From Cupriavidus gilardii (GTDB lineage Bacteria > Pseudomonadota > Gammaproteobacteria > Burkholderiales > Burkholderiaceae): a DNA stretch of 64,000 nt. Shown here piece after piece: positions 10,145 through 19,671 of this stretch (position 1 is the first letter of the stretch; each line of letters begins with the position of its first letter). A program made the translations under genes and the position numbers. Below the pieces are notes generated by a model. The model saw only the letters and a program-made list of their open reading frames with translations. It had not been told where the DNA came from and searched no databases. The stretch covers positions 61,241-125,240 of the forward strand of contig NZ_VZOV01000017.1 in the NCBI RefSeq assembly GCF_008801915.1, given 5' to 3'.

Positions 10145-10756
10145 ATGAAAGTCATCGCTTTCGAGCGTAGCGTACAGGGTACGGGTGCGAGCCGCCGCCT
10201 GCGCAATGCCGGCAAGACCCCCGGCATCATCTACGGCGGCACCGCCGAACCGAAGATGATCGAGCTCGATCACAACGCGCTGTTCCACGCGCTGAAGAAG
10301 GAAGCCTTCCACTCGTCGATCCTCGACCTGGAAGTGGGCGGCACGACCGAGAAGGCACTGCTGCGCGCCTTCCAGATGCACCCGTTCAAGCCGCTGGTGC
10401 TGCACGTCGATTTCCAGCGCGTGTCGGCCACCGAGAAGATCCACGTCAAGGTGCCGCTGCACTTCATGAACCAGGAAACCGCTCCTGGCGTGAAGCTGGG
10501 CCACGGCATCATCAACCACATCCTGAATGAACTGGAAGTGTCGTGCCTGCCGGGCGACCTGCCGGAATTCATCGAAGTGGACATGGGCGCCGTCGAACTG
10601 GGCCAGACCGTTCACCTGTCGGACCTGAAGCTGCCGAAGGGCGTGACCCCGATCACGCACGGCGACGACAACCCCGCCGTGGCAAGCATCGCGCTGCCGG
10701 CCGGTGGCGTGTCGGAAGCCGCCAGCGAAGGCGAAGGCGAGACGCCGGCCGCCTGA
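10145..10756 (+). CDS. rplY: 50S ribosomal protein L25 (general stress protein Ctc type)
   Basis: A 203-residue long-form L25 (TL5/Ctc). The N-terminal 5S-rRNA-binding domain (about 1-90) includes [26 protein letters not shown] sequence; the C-terminal beta domain (about 95-190) includes PVHFMNQE-like and [17 protein letters not shown] segments. The tail is Glu/Ala-rich. The protein binds 5S rRNA in the large subunit. A strong SD, TTTTTGGAG, ends at 10138, seven bases before the ATG. The 147-base gap after prs contains a TAGAAT box (10007-10012), a possible separate promoter. A strong terminator follows. Confidence 0.96.
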   Translation: MKVIAFERSVQGTGASRRLRNAGKTPGIIYGGTAEPKMIELDHNALFHALKKEAFHSSILDLEVGGTTEKALLRAFQMHPFKPLVLHVDFQRVSATEKIHVKVPLHFMNQETAPGVKLGHGIINHILNELEVSCLPGDLPEFIEVDMGAVELGQTVHLSDLKLPKGVTPITHGDDNPAVASIALPAGGVSEAASEGEGETPAA

Positions 10757-10815
10757 TCGGCGCCAGCCCTCGGCTGACCGGCGGCGCAGTCGTATCGACA
10801 CGCGTCGCCAGAAAG

Positions 10816-10845
10816 ACCGCCGGTTCGTCCGGCGGTTTTTTTTCG
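10816..10845 (+). terminator. Rho-independent terminator after rplY
   Basis: The stem ACCGCCGG / CCGGCGGT with a short TTCGT-type loop is followed by eight T residues (10836-10843). It lies 60 bases after the rplY stop. Confidence 0.9.
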
Positions 10846-10910
10846 CGTATGCTTCCCTGCTGCGCCGCGGCCCACCGCCGTGCATGCCCGCCACCGAATC
10901 CGTTTGCACC

Positions 10911-11501
10911 ATGATCAAGCTCATCGTCGGCCTCGGCAATCCCGGGGCGGAATACGAAGCCACCCGGCACAATGCCGGCTTCTGGCTGATCGACCAGCTC
11001 GCCCGCATGGCCGGCGCCACGCCGCGCGTGGAAGGCCGTTTCCATGGGCTGGCGGCGCGCGCGCGCCTGTGGGACCACGATATTTGGCTGCTGAAGCCGT
11101 CGACCTTCATGAACCGCTCGGGCCTGGCCGTGGTGTCGTTGGCCCGCTTCTACAAGATCCTGCCCGACGAGATCCTGGTCGCGCATGACGAGATGGACCT
11201 GCCGGCCGGCGCGGTCAAGCTGAAGCGCGGCGGTGGCTCCGGCGGGCACAACGGTTTGAAGGACATTTCCGCGCATCTGTCGACGCCGGATTACTGGCGC
11301 CTGCGCATCGGCGTGGGCCATCCCCGCAATGCCGGCGGCGCCGGCGACCGGGAAGAGGTGGTCAACTTCGTGCTCAAGCCCCCGCGCCGGGAAGAGCAAC
11401 AGGCCATCGACGAAGCGATCGATCGCAGCATGGCGCCGCTGTCTCTGCTGGCAAAAGGCGAAGCCGAACGCGCGATGATGCAGTTGCATTCGGCTAAATG
11501 A
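10911..11501 (+). CDS. pth: Peptidyl-tRNA hydrolase
   Basis: A 196-residue enzyme that recycles peptidyl-tRNA released from stalled ribosomes. The family motifs are clear: [21 protein letters not shown] with the catalytic His20, PSTFMNRSG, the Asp in VAHDEMDLP, and [12 protein letters not shown]. The ATG at 10911 gives the standard [12 protein letters not shown] start. Upstream, pth is separated from rplY by a terminator, so it has its own promoter or depends on read-through. Downstream it converges with the low-GC cassette at 11562; in related genomes pth is normally followed by other housekeeping genes. Confidence 0.97.
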   Translation: MIKLIVGLGNPGAEYEATRHNAGFWLIDQLARMAGATPRVEGRFHGLAARARLWDHDIWLLKPSTFMNRSGLAVVSLARFYKILPDEILVAHDEMDLPAGAVKLKRGGGSGGHNGLKDISAHLSTPDYWRLRIGVGHPRNAGGAGDREEVVNFVLKPPRREEQQAIDEAIDRSMAPLSLLAKGEAERAMMQLHSAK

Positions 11502-11561
11502 CGGCCGGATGGTGACGCTGCCCCGATAACTGTGGCGGTCCAGCACCGGCCATAGAGCGGT

Positions 11562-13151
11562 TCAAACGACTATTGCGACCGGTTCGGCTTCCGCGGCAGG
11601 CTTCGCTTCAGGGCGACGTTGCAGACCGTTTTCCACGGCGCGCCGGATACCATCGCCATCCACGAGATTGCGGATTTTGATCTTCAACTCTTCGACGATG
11701 GGGTCTTTGACATCCGGATCGATCGGGCAAAACCGCAGTGGCCAAAGATCTTCCCGGGTCAATCCGATCTGTTTCAAGGTGTGCTTGATCAGCCGTCGCG
11801 CGTTGGCATCATTTCCGCCGGTCCTGTCCAGCATCCGGACCGCTTGATCGATGACGTCGTCAAGCGGGGGCAACTCGTTGTCCTTCGGCCCGCCCTCTTC
11901 CGACGCGGCGGCGTGATTGTTGCCCTTGTCGATCGCCGCCTGGATGGATTTCGCGGAATTGCGATTCCGAATTCCGGCATACAACGTCCAGCCGGCCAAT
12001 GCCAGGCCGCCGATGATGCCGAACAGAATACCGCCGGTCGACACCCCACCCACGACGAGGAACAGGGCCAGAGAAATCGCGCCGACGGCCATCGCCGCGG
12101 CACCATAGGATATCCGCCATTTACCGACCCGAATCTGGCTCCTGGCGTCGTCCCTGGCGCGGATTTCGTTGTGCTCGGCATGCCTGAGCAAAGACTCTGC
12201 AAGCCGGCCGGCATTTGCGAGCTCGGCTTGCTGGCTTTCCTTTGCGTCCTTGAGTCGCTCTTTTGCGGTATTGATGGCTTCCAAGGCGCCGCTGGCCGCA
12301 GCCAGCTTCTTCAGCCCGTCATGCCACCGCAACGCTCCTGCGACGATATGGAGCGCGCCGCAACCGAGACTGAAGGCAAAACCGCAGATAGCGGTCGCCG
12401 TAGCGTTAATCGGCACTGCAGCAAGGTGCAATAGCTCGCTGACCTTGAAGCTGTCCCAGAGCAATGCCAGATTGCAGCCGACGCCGCCACCTTGAAGGAT
12501 GCCGTCGCGCGCGAACATGACGGAGGAATGCTTCAGGGTATGGGCGGCCTCGCGATGATCTATCTGCGCGGTTTCATATTCCAGGTAGCTAACCGCCAAT
12601 TCCAGCGCCCGCTTTTCTTTCACCCGCCCGCCTGTTGAACACTGCACAATGGAAATGTCGCGTTCGGCGGAACACACCTCGTGCTCGGCATCCGGCTCTA
12701 GACCTTCGCTCGTAATTGCACCTGTCAGCTTTGTTTTCTGGGCGTCGGATTTCCGGCACCGGACGTAGTTGACAAATGCTTCATGCCCCTCTCCGTTATC
12801 GTCGATTTGCCGACCAGTGCGCTGATGCCGGTTGGCATGCTGCCCGAAAACAACGGACGTTATGATCATTTCGGCGAACGATGCGACGCTGCCGAGCGCG
12901 ATTCCGGCTTGGGAAACGGTATGCCTGGCGCCCTCAGCGGTGAATCGAGTGGTAAGAAGCGCCGAAGATGGATTTGCGCGGAAGAAGGCTGTGATGGAGT
13001 CTATGAACGCGCCGACTCTATACAGCGCAATGCTGCTCCAGCCGTAATACAAACCCGCATTGGCAAAGGCCACCCGCCGCTCTCCCGGCAAAACCCCATG
13101 CCGGTCGGCAAGCCAGCTCGCATAGGTAACATGGCCGCGCACGCTTCCCAT
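11562..13151 (-). CDS. Unknown protein with transmembrane hairpin and coiled coil (accessory cassette)
   Basis: A 529-residue protein I do not recognise. An N-terminal part with weakly hydrophobic stretches (about 28-100) leads to a Cys-containing charged region. Then come a strongly hydrophobic segment (about 240-275), an Ala/Lys/Glu-rich helical stretch likely to be a coiled coil (about 277-337), a double hydrophobic segment rich in Gly (about 347-393), and a polar C-terminal domain ending in Pro/Ala/Glu repeats. The hydrophobic-coiled coil-hydrophobic layout resembles membrane-inserting secreted proteins in general, but no named family is visible. The ATG at 13151 is preceded by a perfect AGGAGG. 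Codon use is mixed and GC visibly lower than in flanking genes. It lies 107 bases downstream of the F-box-like gene on the same strand. Confidence 0.75.
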   Translation of the reverse strand: MGSVRGHVTYASWLADRHGVLPGERRVAFANAGLYYGWSSIALYRVGAFIDSITAFFRANPSSALLTTRFTAEGARHTVSQAGIALGSVASFAEMIITSVVFGQHANRHQRTGRQIDDNGEGHEAFVNYVRCRKSDAQKTKLTGAITSEGLEPDAEHEVCSAERDISIVQCSTGGRVKEKRALELAVSYLEYETAQIDHREAAHTLKHSSVMFARDGILQGGGVGCNLALLWDSFKVSELLHLAAVPINATATAICGFAFSLGCGALHIVAGALRWHDGLKKLAAASGALEAINTAKERLKDAKESQQAELANAGRLAESLLRHAEHNEIRARDDARSQIRVGKWRISYGAAAMAVGAISLALFLVVGGVSTGGILFGIIGGLALAGWTLYAGIRNRNSAKSIQAAIDKGNNHAAASEEGGPKDNELPPLDDVIDQAVRMLDRTGGNDANARRLIKHTLKQIGLTREDLWPLRFCPIDPDVKDPIVEELKIKIRNLVDGDGIRRAVENGLQRRPEAKPAAEAEPVAIVV

Positions 13152-13258
13152 GGATCGTCTCCTCCTAAGTCTGCTTGGTACGACGAGCATCCTGTCGGAC
13201 CCGGACTGCTATCCGGCATCTGTTGGTGCGATAACGCCGTTGGAATGCCTGGTTATTG

Positions 13259-14482
13259 TCAAGAGCCACCACCACCGGCGGTTTCGGACCACGGAACAAC
13301 GGTACGCGCATACATGGTGGCAACGATTTCCTGGTGCCTGCGATCCCTCCGGGCGCGATCCACCGCATATCGCGGAGTAGCCATGTATCGCAATAGGCGC
13401 CGGTTATCTATCTCCCTTTCCTCGGGAGGATATATGGGGATTGTGGAGTCGCTTATCGCTGCGGACGAGGGAAATCCATTAAATCGATTCCGCATGATTT
13501 CTACAGCCGGGAAGCCATACTTCGCATCTTTGCCGTGCTTTTCCCAGCGCCGCTGAATAACGACAGCCGTAATGGCCAATCCAAGCACGGCGGCGGATTT
13601 GATGGACGTCGATGGTGGAATCAACTCCAGGATCTGCTTCCATCTCGCCTCATCCCGCGCCCTTGAATTGTCGCCGCCCAGCCTCTGTGCTTGTGCGATG
13701 GCGCCCAGCAGCGGCTCGGCTTCCTTCGCGGTATCCGCGTTAAGAAAAAGCGGCGTTGCGTAGCGAAGCAGGGCGTCGTGGAAGTCTGCCCCCATTCCTG
13801 CGCAAGCCCCGCGGCACGCGAATTCAATGAGCAACGTGATGGCCCAATATGGAGAACGGGCCATGGCATGTTGGAATACGCTATGTAAAACCTCAAGCTT
13901 GGTACTATCCGTCAGCTTGTGGAACAACGGCCAGGCCTCGTGAAATATTCGTTCCGGGATACGAGGGTACATTTTGCCAAGCCGCTTGAGCGTCTCCTCG
14001 AATATCGCCCTTGCACGCCAGCGGTTCCATCGGTACCCGGTGAAGAAATTGAGCAAGAGCGATACATCCTTCATGCATGACGTCTGCGACCGGAAATCCA
14101 GACTCTTCTTGCTGGCAATCAAGTCTCGAAACAACTGAAACTCTGGCCAGTAAGGCTTGAGCTGCTGATGAAGAAGCCGGCAGGTCATGGCAAGCGTTGC
14201 GCGTTCGAAAGGGTCCGCGAGGTAAAGGATGATCCGATCGGTGGCTACCTTCGGCAAAGCCGCGATATGTTTGTTTTCGGCTTCCGGCGTGCGTCGCGAG
14301 CCGTCGGTCCGCGAAAAGACCTTGGCCAGAGCGGCCATGACCCCATGCGGATTGTCGCGCACGGCGATGGTGGAACCATCCACGCCAAGTCGGCCCTCGG
14401 ACCGACCGAACGATGCCATTTCATGGGCGCTGATACCCGGCAACGCCGGGCTTGGATAACCCTCGGTGCAGATTTGCGGCAT
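13259..14482 (-). CDS. F-box-like motif protein of unknown function (accessory cassette)
   Basis: A 407-residue protein. Residues about 75-110 fit the F-box pattern: LP at 76-77, then I-I-L-Y-L-A-D-P, A-x-L-A-x-T-C-R and a final L-K-P. F-boxes bind Skp1 of eukaryotic SCF ubiquitin ligases; bacterial F-box proteins known so far are mostly effectors delivered into eukaryotic hosts (for example Ralstonia GALA proteins). The N-terminal 70 residues are polar and Ser/Gly/Pro-rich, as in many secreted effectors. The C-terminal part is helical, without visible leucine-rich repeats, and has one short hydrophobic segment (about 294-310). ATG at 14482 is preceded by GGGAG at 6 bases; a TTG start at 14566 would add 28 residues. 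No hrpII-type box was seen upstream. The effector role is inference. Confidence 0.7.
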   Translation of the reverse strand: MPQICTEGYPSPALPGISAHEMASFGRSEGRLGVDGSTIAVRDNPHGVMAALAKVFSRTDGSRRTPEAENKHIAALPKVATDRIILYLADPFERATLAMTCRLLHQQLKPYWPEFQLFRDLIASKKSLDFRSQTSCMKDVSLLLNFFTGYRWNRWRARAIFEETLKRLGKMYPRIPERIFHEAWPLFHKLTDSTKLEVLHSVFQHAMARSPYWAITLLIEFACRGACAGMGADFHDALLRYATPLFLNADTAKEAEPLLGAIAQAQRLGGDNSRARDEARWKQILELIPPSTSIKSAAVLGLAITAVVIQRRWEKHGKDAKYGFPAVEIMRNRFNGFPSSAAISDSTIPIYPPEEREIDNRRLLRYMATPRYAVDRARRDRRHQEIVATMYARTVVPWSETAGGGGS

Positions 14483-14628
14483 GGCGCTCTCCCGAGCTGT
14501 AGGAATGCCGTGCACAGTCGCATGTTGGCGATGGCTGCCGCTTAACAAGCGCGCGGATTCCGACAACTTTTGGTTGCATTCGGCTCCGGCGGTGTTGCGT
14601 TGTGCGCGGTCGGTAACCGACCGGCGAT

Positions 14629-14661
14629 AAAAAAACCCCGCCGTGGTTCCTGGCGGGGTTT
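14629..14661 (-). terminator. Rho-independent terminator after fdx
   Basis: The 10-bp stem AAACCCCGCC / GGCGGGGTTT (14633-14642 and 14652-14661) is followed on the minus strand by a run of seven T (A on the plus strand at 14629-14635). It ends the fdx transcript and separates it from the low-GC cassette. Confidence 0.9.
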
Positions 14662-14715
14662 CTATTGCGGCGCACGGCGTGTCAGCCGCCGCCTGCTCTG
14701 CTCACGCACCCTGTC

Positions 14716-15752
<1,037 letters not shown>

Positions 15753-15845
15753 CTAAATGCGCGGCTTGAAAGCCGCCGCGCCGAGCCGGCGGCAGCGCCT
15801 TGGGCGATCATCGCGCACTGGAGCGCGAAGCGCCAGCGCCGGGAT

Positions 15846-16505
15846 TCAGTCGGCCGCGCCGCGATGGCGCAGCAGGTGGAAATGGACGGCGCCGGCACGT
15901 GCGTGGCGCACGATTTCGAGCGACGCGGGCACCGGCGCATCGGCGCCATGCAACGGGCTTTCCGATTCGACATAGACCAGGCCCGCCGCGTGAGTCAGCC
16001 GCTCCGCATGGGCCAGCGCCGGGCCGATCCAGTCCTCGGCGAACGGCGGGTCGAGAAAGACCACGTCGAAACTGGCGGCCGGCATCTGTGCCGCGATGGC
16101 GAAGGCATCACCCTGGACGATCTGGATCTGCTCGGCACCGAGCCGGCCCTGGTTGTCGCGCAGTTGCCGAACCACGCGCGGATTGGCCTCGACCATCGTC
16201 ACATGGGCAGCGCCACGCGAGGCGGCCTCGAAGCCCAGTGCGCCGGAACCGGCGAACAGGTCCAGGCAGCGCTGGCCGGTCAGATCCTGGCCGAGCCAGT
16301 TGAACAGTGTCTCCCGGACGCGGTCCGGCGTGGGCCGCAGCCCCTCGGCATCGAGTACCGGCAGCGGTGTGCGCTTCCAGCGGCCCCCGATGATGCGGAC
16401 CTGCGCGGGAGCCTGGCGGGCAGAGAACGAGGGGACGCGCCCACGGGGCGCGGTCTGGGTGCGCCCGCCGGCGGCGGGCTGCGGAGAGGGGGAACGCGGA
16501 CTCAT
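15846..16505 (-). CDS. rsmD: 16S rRNA (guanine966-N2)-methyltransferase
   Basis: A 219-residue SAM-dependent methyltransferase acting on G966 of 16S rRNA in 30S assembly. The body has RIIGGRWKRTPLPV, RPTPDRVRETLFNWL, the SAM loop LDLFAGSGALGFEAASRGA and the catalytic FLDPPF motif. The first 35 residues are Pro/Arg/Ser-rich and not part of the fold, so the true start could be further in; no strong SD decides it. It lies upstream of coaD on the same strand. Confidence 0.93.
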   Translation of the reverse strand: MSPRSPSPQPAAGGRTQTAPRGRVPSFSARQAPAQVRIIGGRWKRTPLPVLDAEGLRPTPDRVRETLFNWLGQDLTGQRCLDLFAGSGALGFEAASRGAAHVTMVEANPRVVRQLRDNQGRLGAEQIQIVQGDAFAIAAQMPAASFDVVFLDPPFAEDWIGPALAHAERLTHAAGLVYVESESPLHGADAPVPASLEIVRHARAGAVHFHLLRHRGAAD

Positions 16506-16641
16506 TCCGTGATTGTAGAGCCTGCCGCGTCGTTGCCTGGCGCCGGCGCACAGGCCGCGTTGGGTCGCTATGCGCGGGAGCGCACTGAGCGGCGAGCCTC
16601 GGCAGGCGCCGGAGCGGCGGCGCGGGCTGGCGCCGCCAGGC

Positions 16642-18045
16642 TCATCGAGCGGCCGCGGTCGGCGCCCCGGCAGGGCCGCCGGTAGGCCCGCCGACGATCA
16701 CGGTGGCCATCGCGTCGGGCCGGACATGCCGCTGGAAGGCCTGCCTGACATGCTGGCGATCGACCTTGGCGATCTGCGCGGTCCAGGTATCGAGATAGTC
16801 CAGCGGCAGGCCGTACCAGCCGATATTCGCGACGTTGGTCAGCAGCTTGCGGTTGCTGTCGATCCGCAGCGGGAAGCCGTTGATCAGATTGTCCTTGGCC
16901 GCCTTCAGCTCGGCCTGCGTCGGCCCTTCCTCGACGAAGCGCTTGAGCACCTGCCGCACCAGCGCGAGCGCCTCGTCGGTCTGCGCCTTGCTGGTCTGCA
17001 GGCCGATGCCGAACGGTCCCGGCTGCTTGGACGGAGCGAAATAGCTGTCGACGCCGTAGGTCAGGCCGCGCTTCTCGCGGACCTCCTCGGTCAGACGCGA
17101 ACTGAAGCCGCCACCGCCGAGCACATAGTTGCCGACCAGCAGCGCGAAATAGTCGGGATCGCCGCGCGCGATGGCCGGCTGGCCCAGCACGACCGTGGCC
17201 TGCTGCGCGGGATGCGGGACGCGCTGCACGCTGGCGCCAATGTCCATCTTGACCGGCGGCATCTCCGGCGGCGCGGCGCCGTTGGGCAGGCCGCGCGTCA
17301 GCAGCTCGGCGATCTGCTCGGCCTGGCGGCGATCGATCGCGCCGATCAGCGTGACGACCGCGCGCGAGGCCGCGTAGTTGGCGCGCCAGAAGCGTTCCAG
17401 GTCGGCGCGCGTGACCGACGCCACCGACTCGGCGGTCGCCGACATGCCGTAAGGGTGGTTCGGGTAGATGGCCTTGGACAGCAGCTTGTCGGCGATCACG
17501 CCAGGGCGCGTATCGCCCTCGCGGATCGCCGCGATCATCCGTTCCTTCTCGCGTGCGACCACGGCCTCGGGGAAGGTCGGCGCCTTGATCAGCTGCGCGG
17601 CCAGCGTGACCGACTGCGTCAGCTCCGGATTGGAGGTCAGCGTACGCAGCCCGATGCCGCCGCGGTCGCCGCCGGCCGCGCCGCCGAAGCTGGCGCCGGT
17701 ATCGGCGAAGGCGTCGGCGATCTGGGCTTCGTCGCGCGCCGGCTGGCCTTCGACCGCGCCGGTGCCCTTGTCGAGCAGCGCGGCCGTCAGCGTCGCGAGT
17801 CCGGCCTTGCCGGGCGGATCATAGCGGCTGCCGGCATCGAAATCGACGTTGATGTCGAGCATCGGAATCGACGGGCTGCGCACGAAATAGACGCGGGCGC
17901 CGGTCGACGCGGTCCAGTGTTCGATCGGAATGGCTGCCTGCGCGGCAGCGGCGCCGAGGCCCGCGAGCAGGCCGGCGGCGACCGCCAGCGTCCGGCGCAG
18001 CCGCGCCGAGGGACGGGAAAACGAGAGCGAATCGATGGCGAACAT
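16642..18045 (-). CDS. M16-family protein without the zinc-binding motif (partner subunit)
   Basis: A 467-residue exported protein with a signal peptide (residues 1-38, long charged N-region, ending AQA-A). It has the two-lobed M16 fold: VYFVRSPSIPMLDINVDFDAGSRYDP in the first lobe and the R/Y pair region LTEEVREKRGLTYGVDSYF in the second. The HxxEH zinc site is absent; the corresponding segment reads GLATLTAALLDKG. In such two-gene systems the inactive partner forms a heterodimer with the catalytic one, encoded 9 bases upstream at 18055-19488. A periplasmic peptidase complex is inferred from family knowledge. Confidence 0.9.
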   Translation of the reverse strand: MFAIDSLSFSRPSARLRRTLAVAAGLLAGLGAAAAQAAIPIEHWTASTGARVYFVRSPSIPMLDINVDFDAGSRYDPPGKAGLATLTAALLDKGTGAVEGQPARDEAQIADAFADTGASFGGAAGGDRGGIGLRTLTSNPELTQSVTLAAQLIKAPTFPEAVVAREKERMIAAIREGDTRPGVIADKLLSKAIYPNHPYGMSATAESVASVTRADLERFWRANYAASRAVVTLIGAIDRRQAEQIAELLTRGLPNGAAPPEMPPVKMDIGASVQRVPHPAQQATVVLGQPAIARGDPDYFALLVGNYVLGGGGFSSRLTEEVREKRGLTYGVDSYFAPSKQPGPFGIGLQTSKAQTDEALALVRQVLKRFVEEGPTQAELKAAKDNLINGFPLRIDSNRKLLTNVANIGWYGLPLDYLDTWTAQIAKVDRQHVRQAFQRHVRPDAMATVIVGGPTGGPAGAPTAAAR

Positions 18046-18054
18046 CGGCGGTCC

Positions 18055-19488
18055 TCAGTGGCGCAGGCCGGACGGGGCCTGGGGCTTGGGCTGGTTGGGA
18101 TCGATCGGCTGCGGCAGCAGCGTCGCCACGGTCAGGTTGTCCTCGCTGAAGTATTTGCCCGCCACCGTCTTGACCTGCTCCGGCGTGACCTGCTTGATCC
18201 GTTCGAGGATGCGATCGAGCTGCTGCCACGAGATGCCGGCGATCTCGGCCACGCCGATCTCCATGCCCTGTCCGAACACCGAGTCGCGCTTGTAGATCTG
18301 TCCTGCCACGACCTGCGCCTTGACGCGCCGCAGCTCCTCGTCGGACACGCCTTCGCGCGCGATCCGTTCGATCTGCTGGCGCAAGGCGCGCTCGATCTCG
18401 TCGGTGGTATGGCCGTTGGCCGGCGTGCCGTCGAGCACGAACAGCGACTCGCCGCGATTGATGCCGTCGTAGCCGACATTGACATCGTCGGCCAGCCGCT
18501 GCGTACGAACCAGGTCGCGCGTCAGCCGTGCATTGTCGTAGCCGTTGAGCACGGCGGCCAGCACCTCGAGCGCATACGGATCGATGTCCTTCTCGACGTC
18601 GCGCAGGCGCGGCACCTTGTAGGCCAGCACCAGATAGGGATTCTCGGCGGGCGCCTTGACCCAGATCCGCTTGACGCCCTTCTGCGGCGGCTCGATCTGC
18701 GGCTTGCGCACCGGCAGCGGACGCGGCTTGAGCTTGCCGTAGGTCCGCTCGGCAAGCGCCCGGACCTCGGCGGGATTGACGTCGCCGGCCACCACCAGGA
18801 TCGCGTTGTTCGGCACGTACCACTCGCGATACCAGGCGCTGACATCGTCGACGCGCATATTGACCAGGTCGTTCATCCAGCCGATCACCGGATGGCGATA
18901 GCCGGCGCTGGTATAGACGGTGGCCAGCAGCTGTTCGTAGACGGTGCCGCGCGGCGAGTCGTCGGTGCGCAGCCGGCGCTCTTCCATCACGACCTTCATC
19001 TCGCGCTCGAAGTCCTCGGCGCGGATCACCAGGTTGGCCATGCGATCCGCTTCGAGCTCCATCATGCGCGGCAGATGTTGCCTGGCGATCTGCTGGAAGT
19101 ACATCGTGAAATCGCGATTGGTCATCGCGTTCTCGCGGCCGCCGAGCGCGGCGATCTGCCGCGAGAACTCGCCCGGCCCGACCTTGGGCGTGCCCTTGAA
19201 CATCATGTGTTCGAGCATATGGGCCACGCCGGTGGTGCCGCTGACCTCGTCGATGCCGCCGACGCGATACCAGACCTGATGGGCGACCGTGGGGGCGCGA
19301 TGGTCTTCCTTGACGATCACGCGCATGCCGTTGGCCAGCTTGAATTCGGTGGTGCCGCCATCGGGAACCGCGGCCTGTACCGCTGCCCCGGGGGCCGGCG
19401 GCGCGTCGACCGCGACGCCCTGCGCATGCGCCAGCGGCAGCCAGGCGGCTGCCGCCAGCAACGCGAGCGAGGCCAGACGGGCTGGCAT
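18055..19488 (-). CDS. Catalytic M16 zinc metallopeptidase
   Basis: A 477-residue exported peptidase. The signal peptide (1-22, ending AHA-Q) is followed by the inverted zinc motif HMLEH (residues 90-94) with the third ligand Glu expected in the MKVVMEERR helix downstream. ATG at 19488 gives a standard signal peptide; an in-frame ATG at 19563 would add 25 residues and cannot be excluded. The peptide substrates are not known. The inactive M16 partner follows after 9 bases, so the two are translated together. The promoter region is shared with the divergent ftsY. Confidence 0.9.
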   Translation of the reverse strand: MPARLASLALLAAAAWLPLAHAQGVAVDAPPAPGAAVQAAVPDGGTTEFKLANGMRVIVKEDHRAPTVAHQVWYRVGGIDEVSGTTGVAHMLEHMMFKGTPKVGPGEFSRQIAALGGRENAMTNRDFTMYFQQIARQHLPRMMELEADRMANLVIRAEDFEREMKVVMEERRLRTDDSPRGTVYEQLLATVYTSAGYRHPVIGWMNDLVNMRVDDVSAWYREWYVPNNAILVVAGDVNPAEVRALAERTYGKLKPRPLPVRKPQIEPPQKGVKRIWVKAPAENPYLVLAYKVPRLRDVEKDIDPYALEVLAAVLNGYDNARLTRDLVRTQRLADDVNVGYDGINRGESLFVLDGTPANGHTTDEIERALRQQIERIAREGVSDEELRRVKAQVVAGQIYKRDSVFGQGMEIGVAEIAGISWQQLDRILERIKQVTPEQVKTVAGKYFSEDNLTVATLLPQPIDPNQPKPQAPSGLRH

Positions 19489-19603
19489 GTCGGGCCGCCA
19501 TGATGGCGAAGGGAACGGTCGGCGCCGATCGGCGCCTTTGGTGACATGCTGATCGGCGGGCATTGCGCCCTGCCACGTCGACGCCGCGGTCGACCCTGCG
19601 CGA

Positions 19604-19631
19604 TGGTTCATGCGACCCCGTCTGCTAGAAT
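19604..19631 (+). promoter_or_regulatory. Candidate ftsY promoter
   Basis: TGCTAGAAT gives an extended -10 (TAGAAT at 19626-19631). A weak TGGTTC lies 16 bases before it as the -35. It is 40 bases upstream of the ftsY ATG. Confidence 0.4.
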
Positions 19632-19671
19632 TTTGGCGATTGATTCTACCGGGGTATGGACCCCTTTCCCA

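Noticed and set aside
14483..14566. TTG start extending the F-box-like protein by 28 residues
   Set aside because: No SD at the TTG, while the ATG at 14482 has GGGAG at good spacing.
14483..14640. hrpII (PIP-like) box for type III control of the cassette
   Set aside because: The TTCG-N16-TTCG pattern was looked for upstream of the F-box-like gene and not found.
16570..19503. A 977-codon open frame on the plus strand
   Set aside because: It is antisense to the two M16 genes and rsmD leader; its product is Arg/Gly/His/Asp-rich, the usual shadow of high-GC genes, with no motif.
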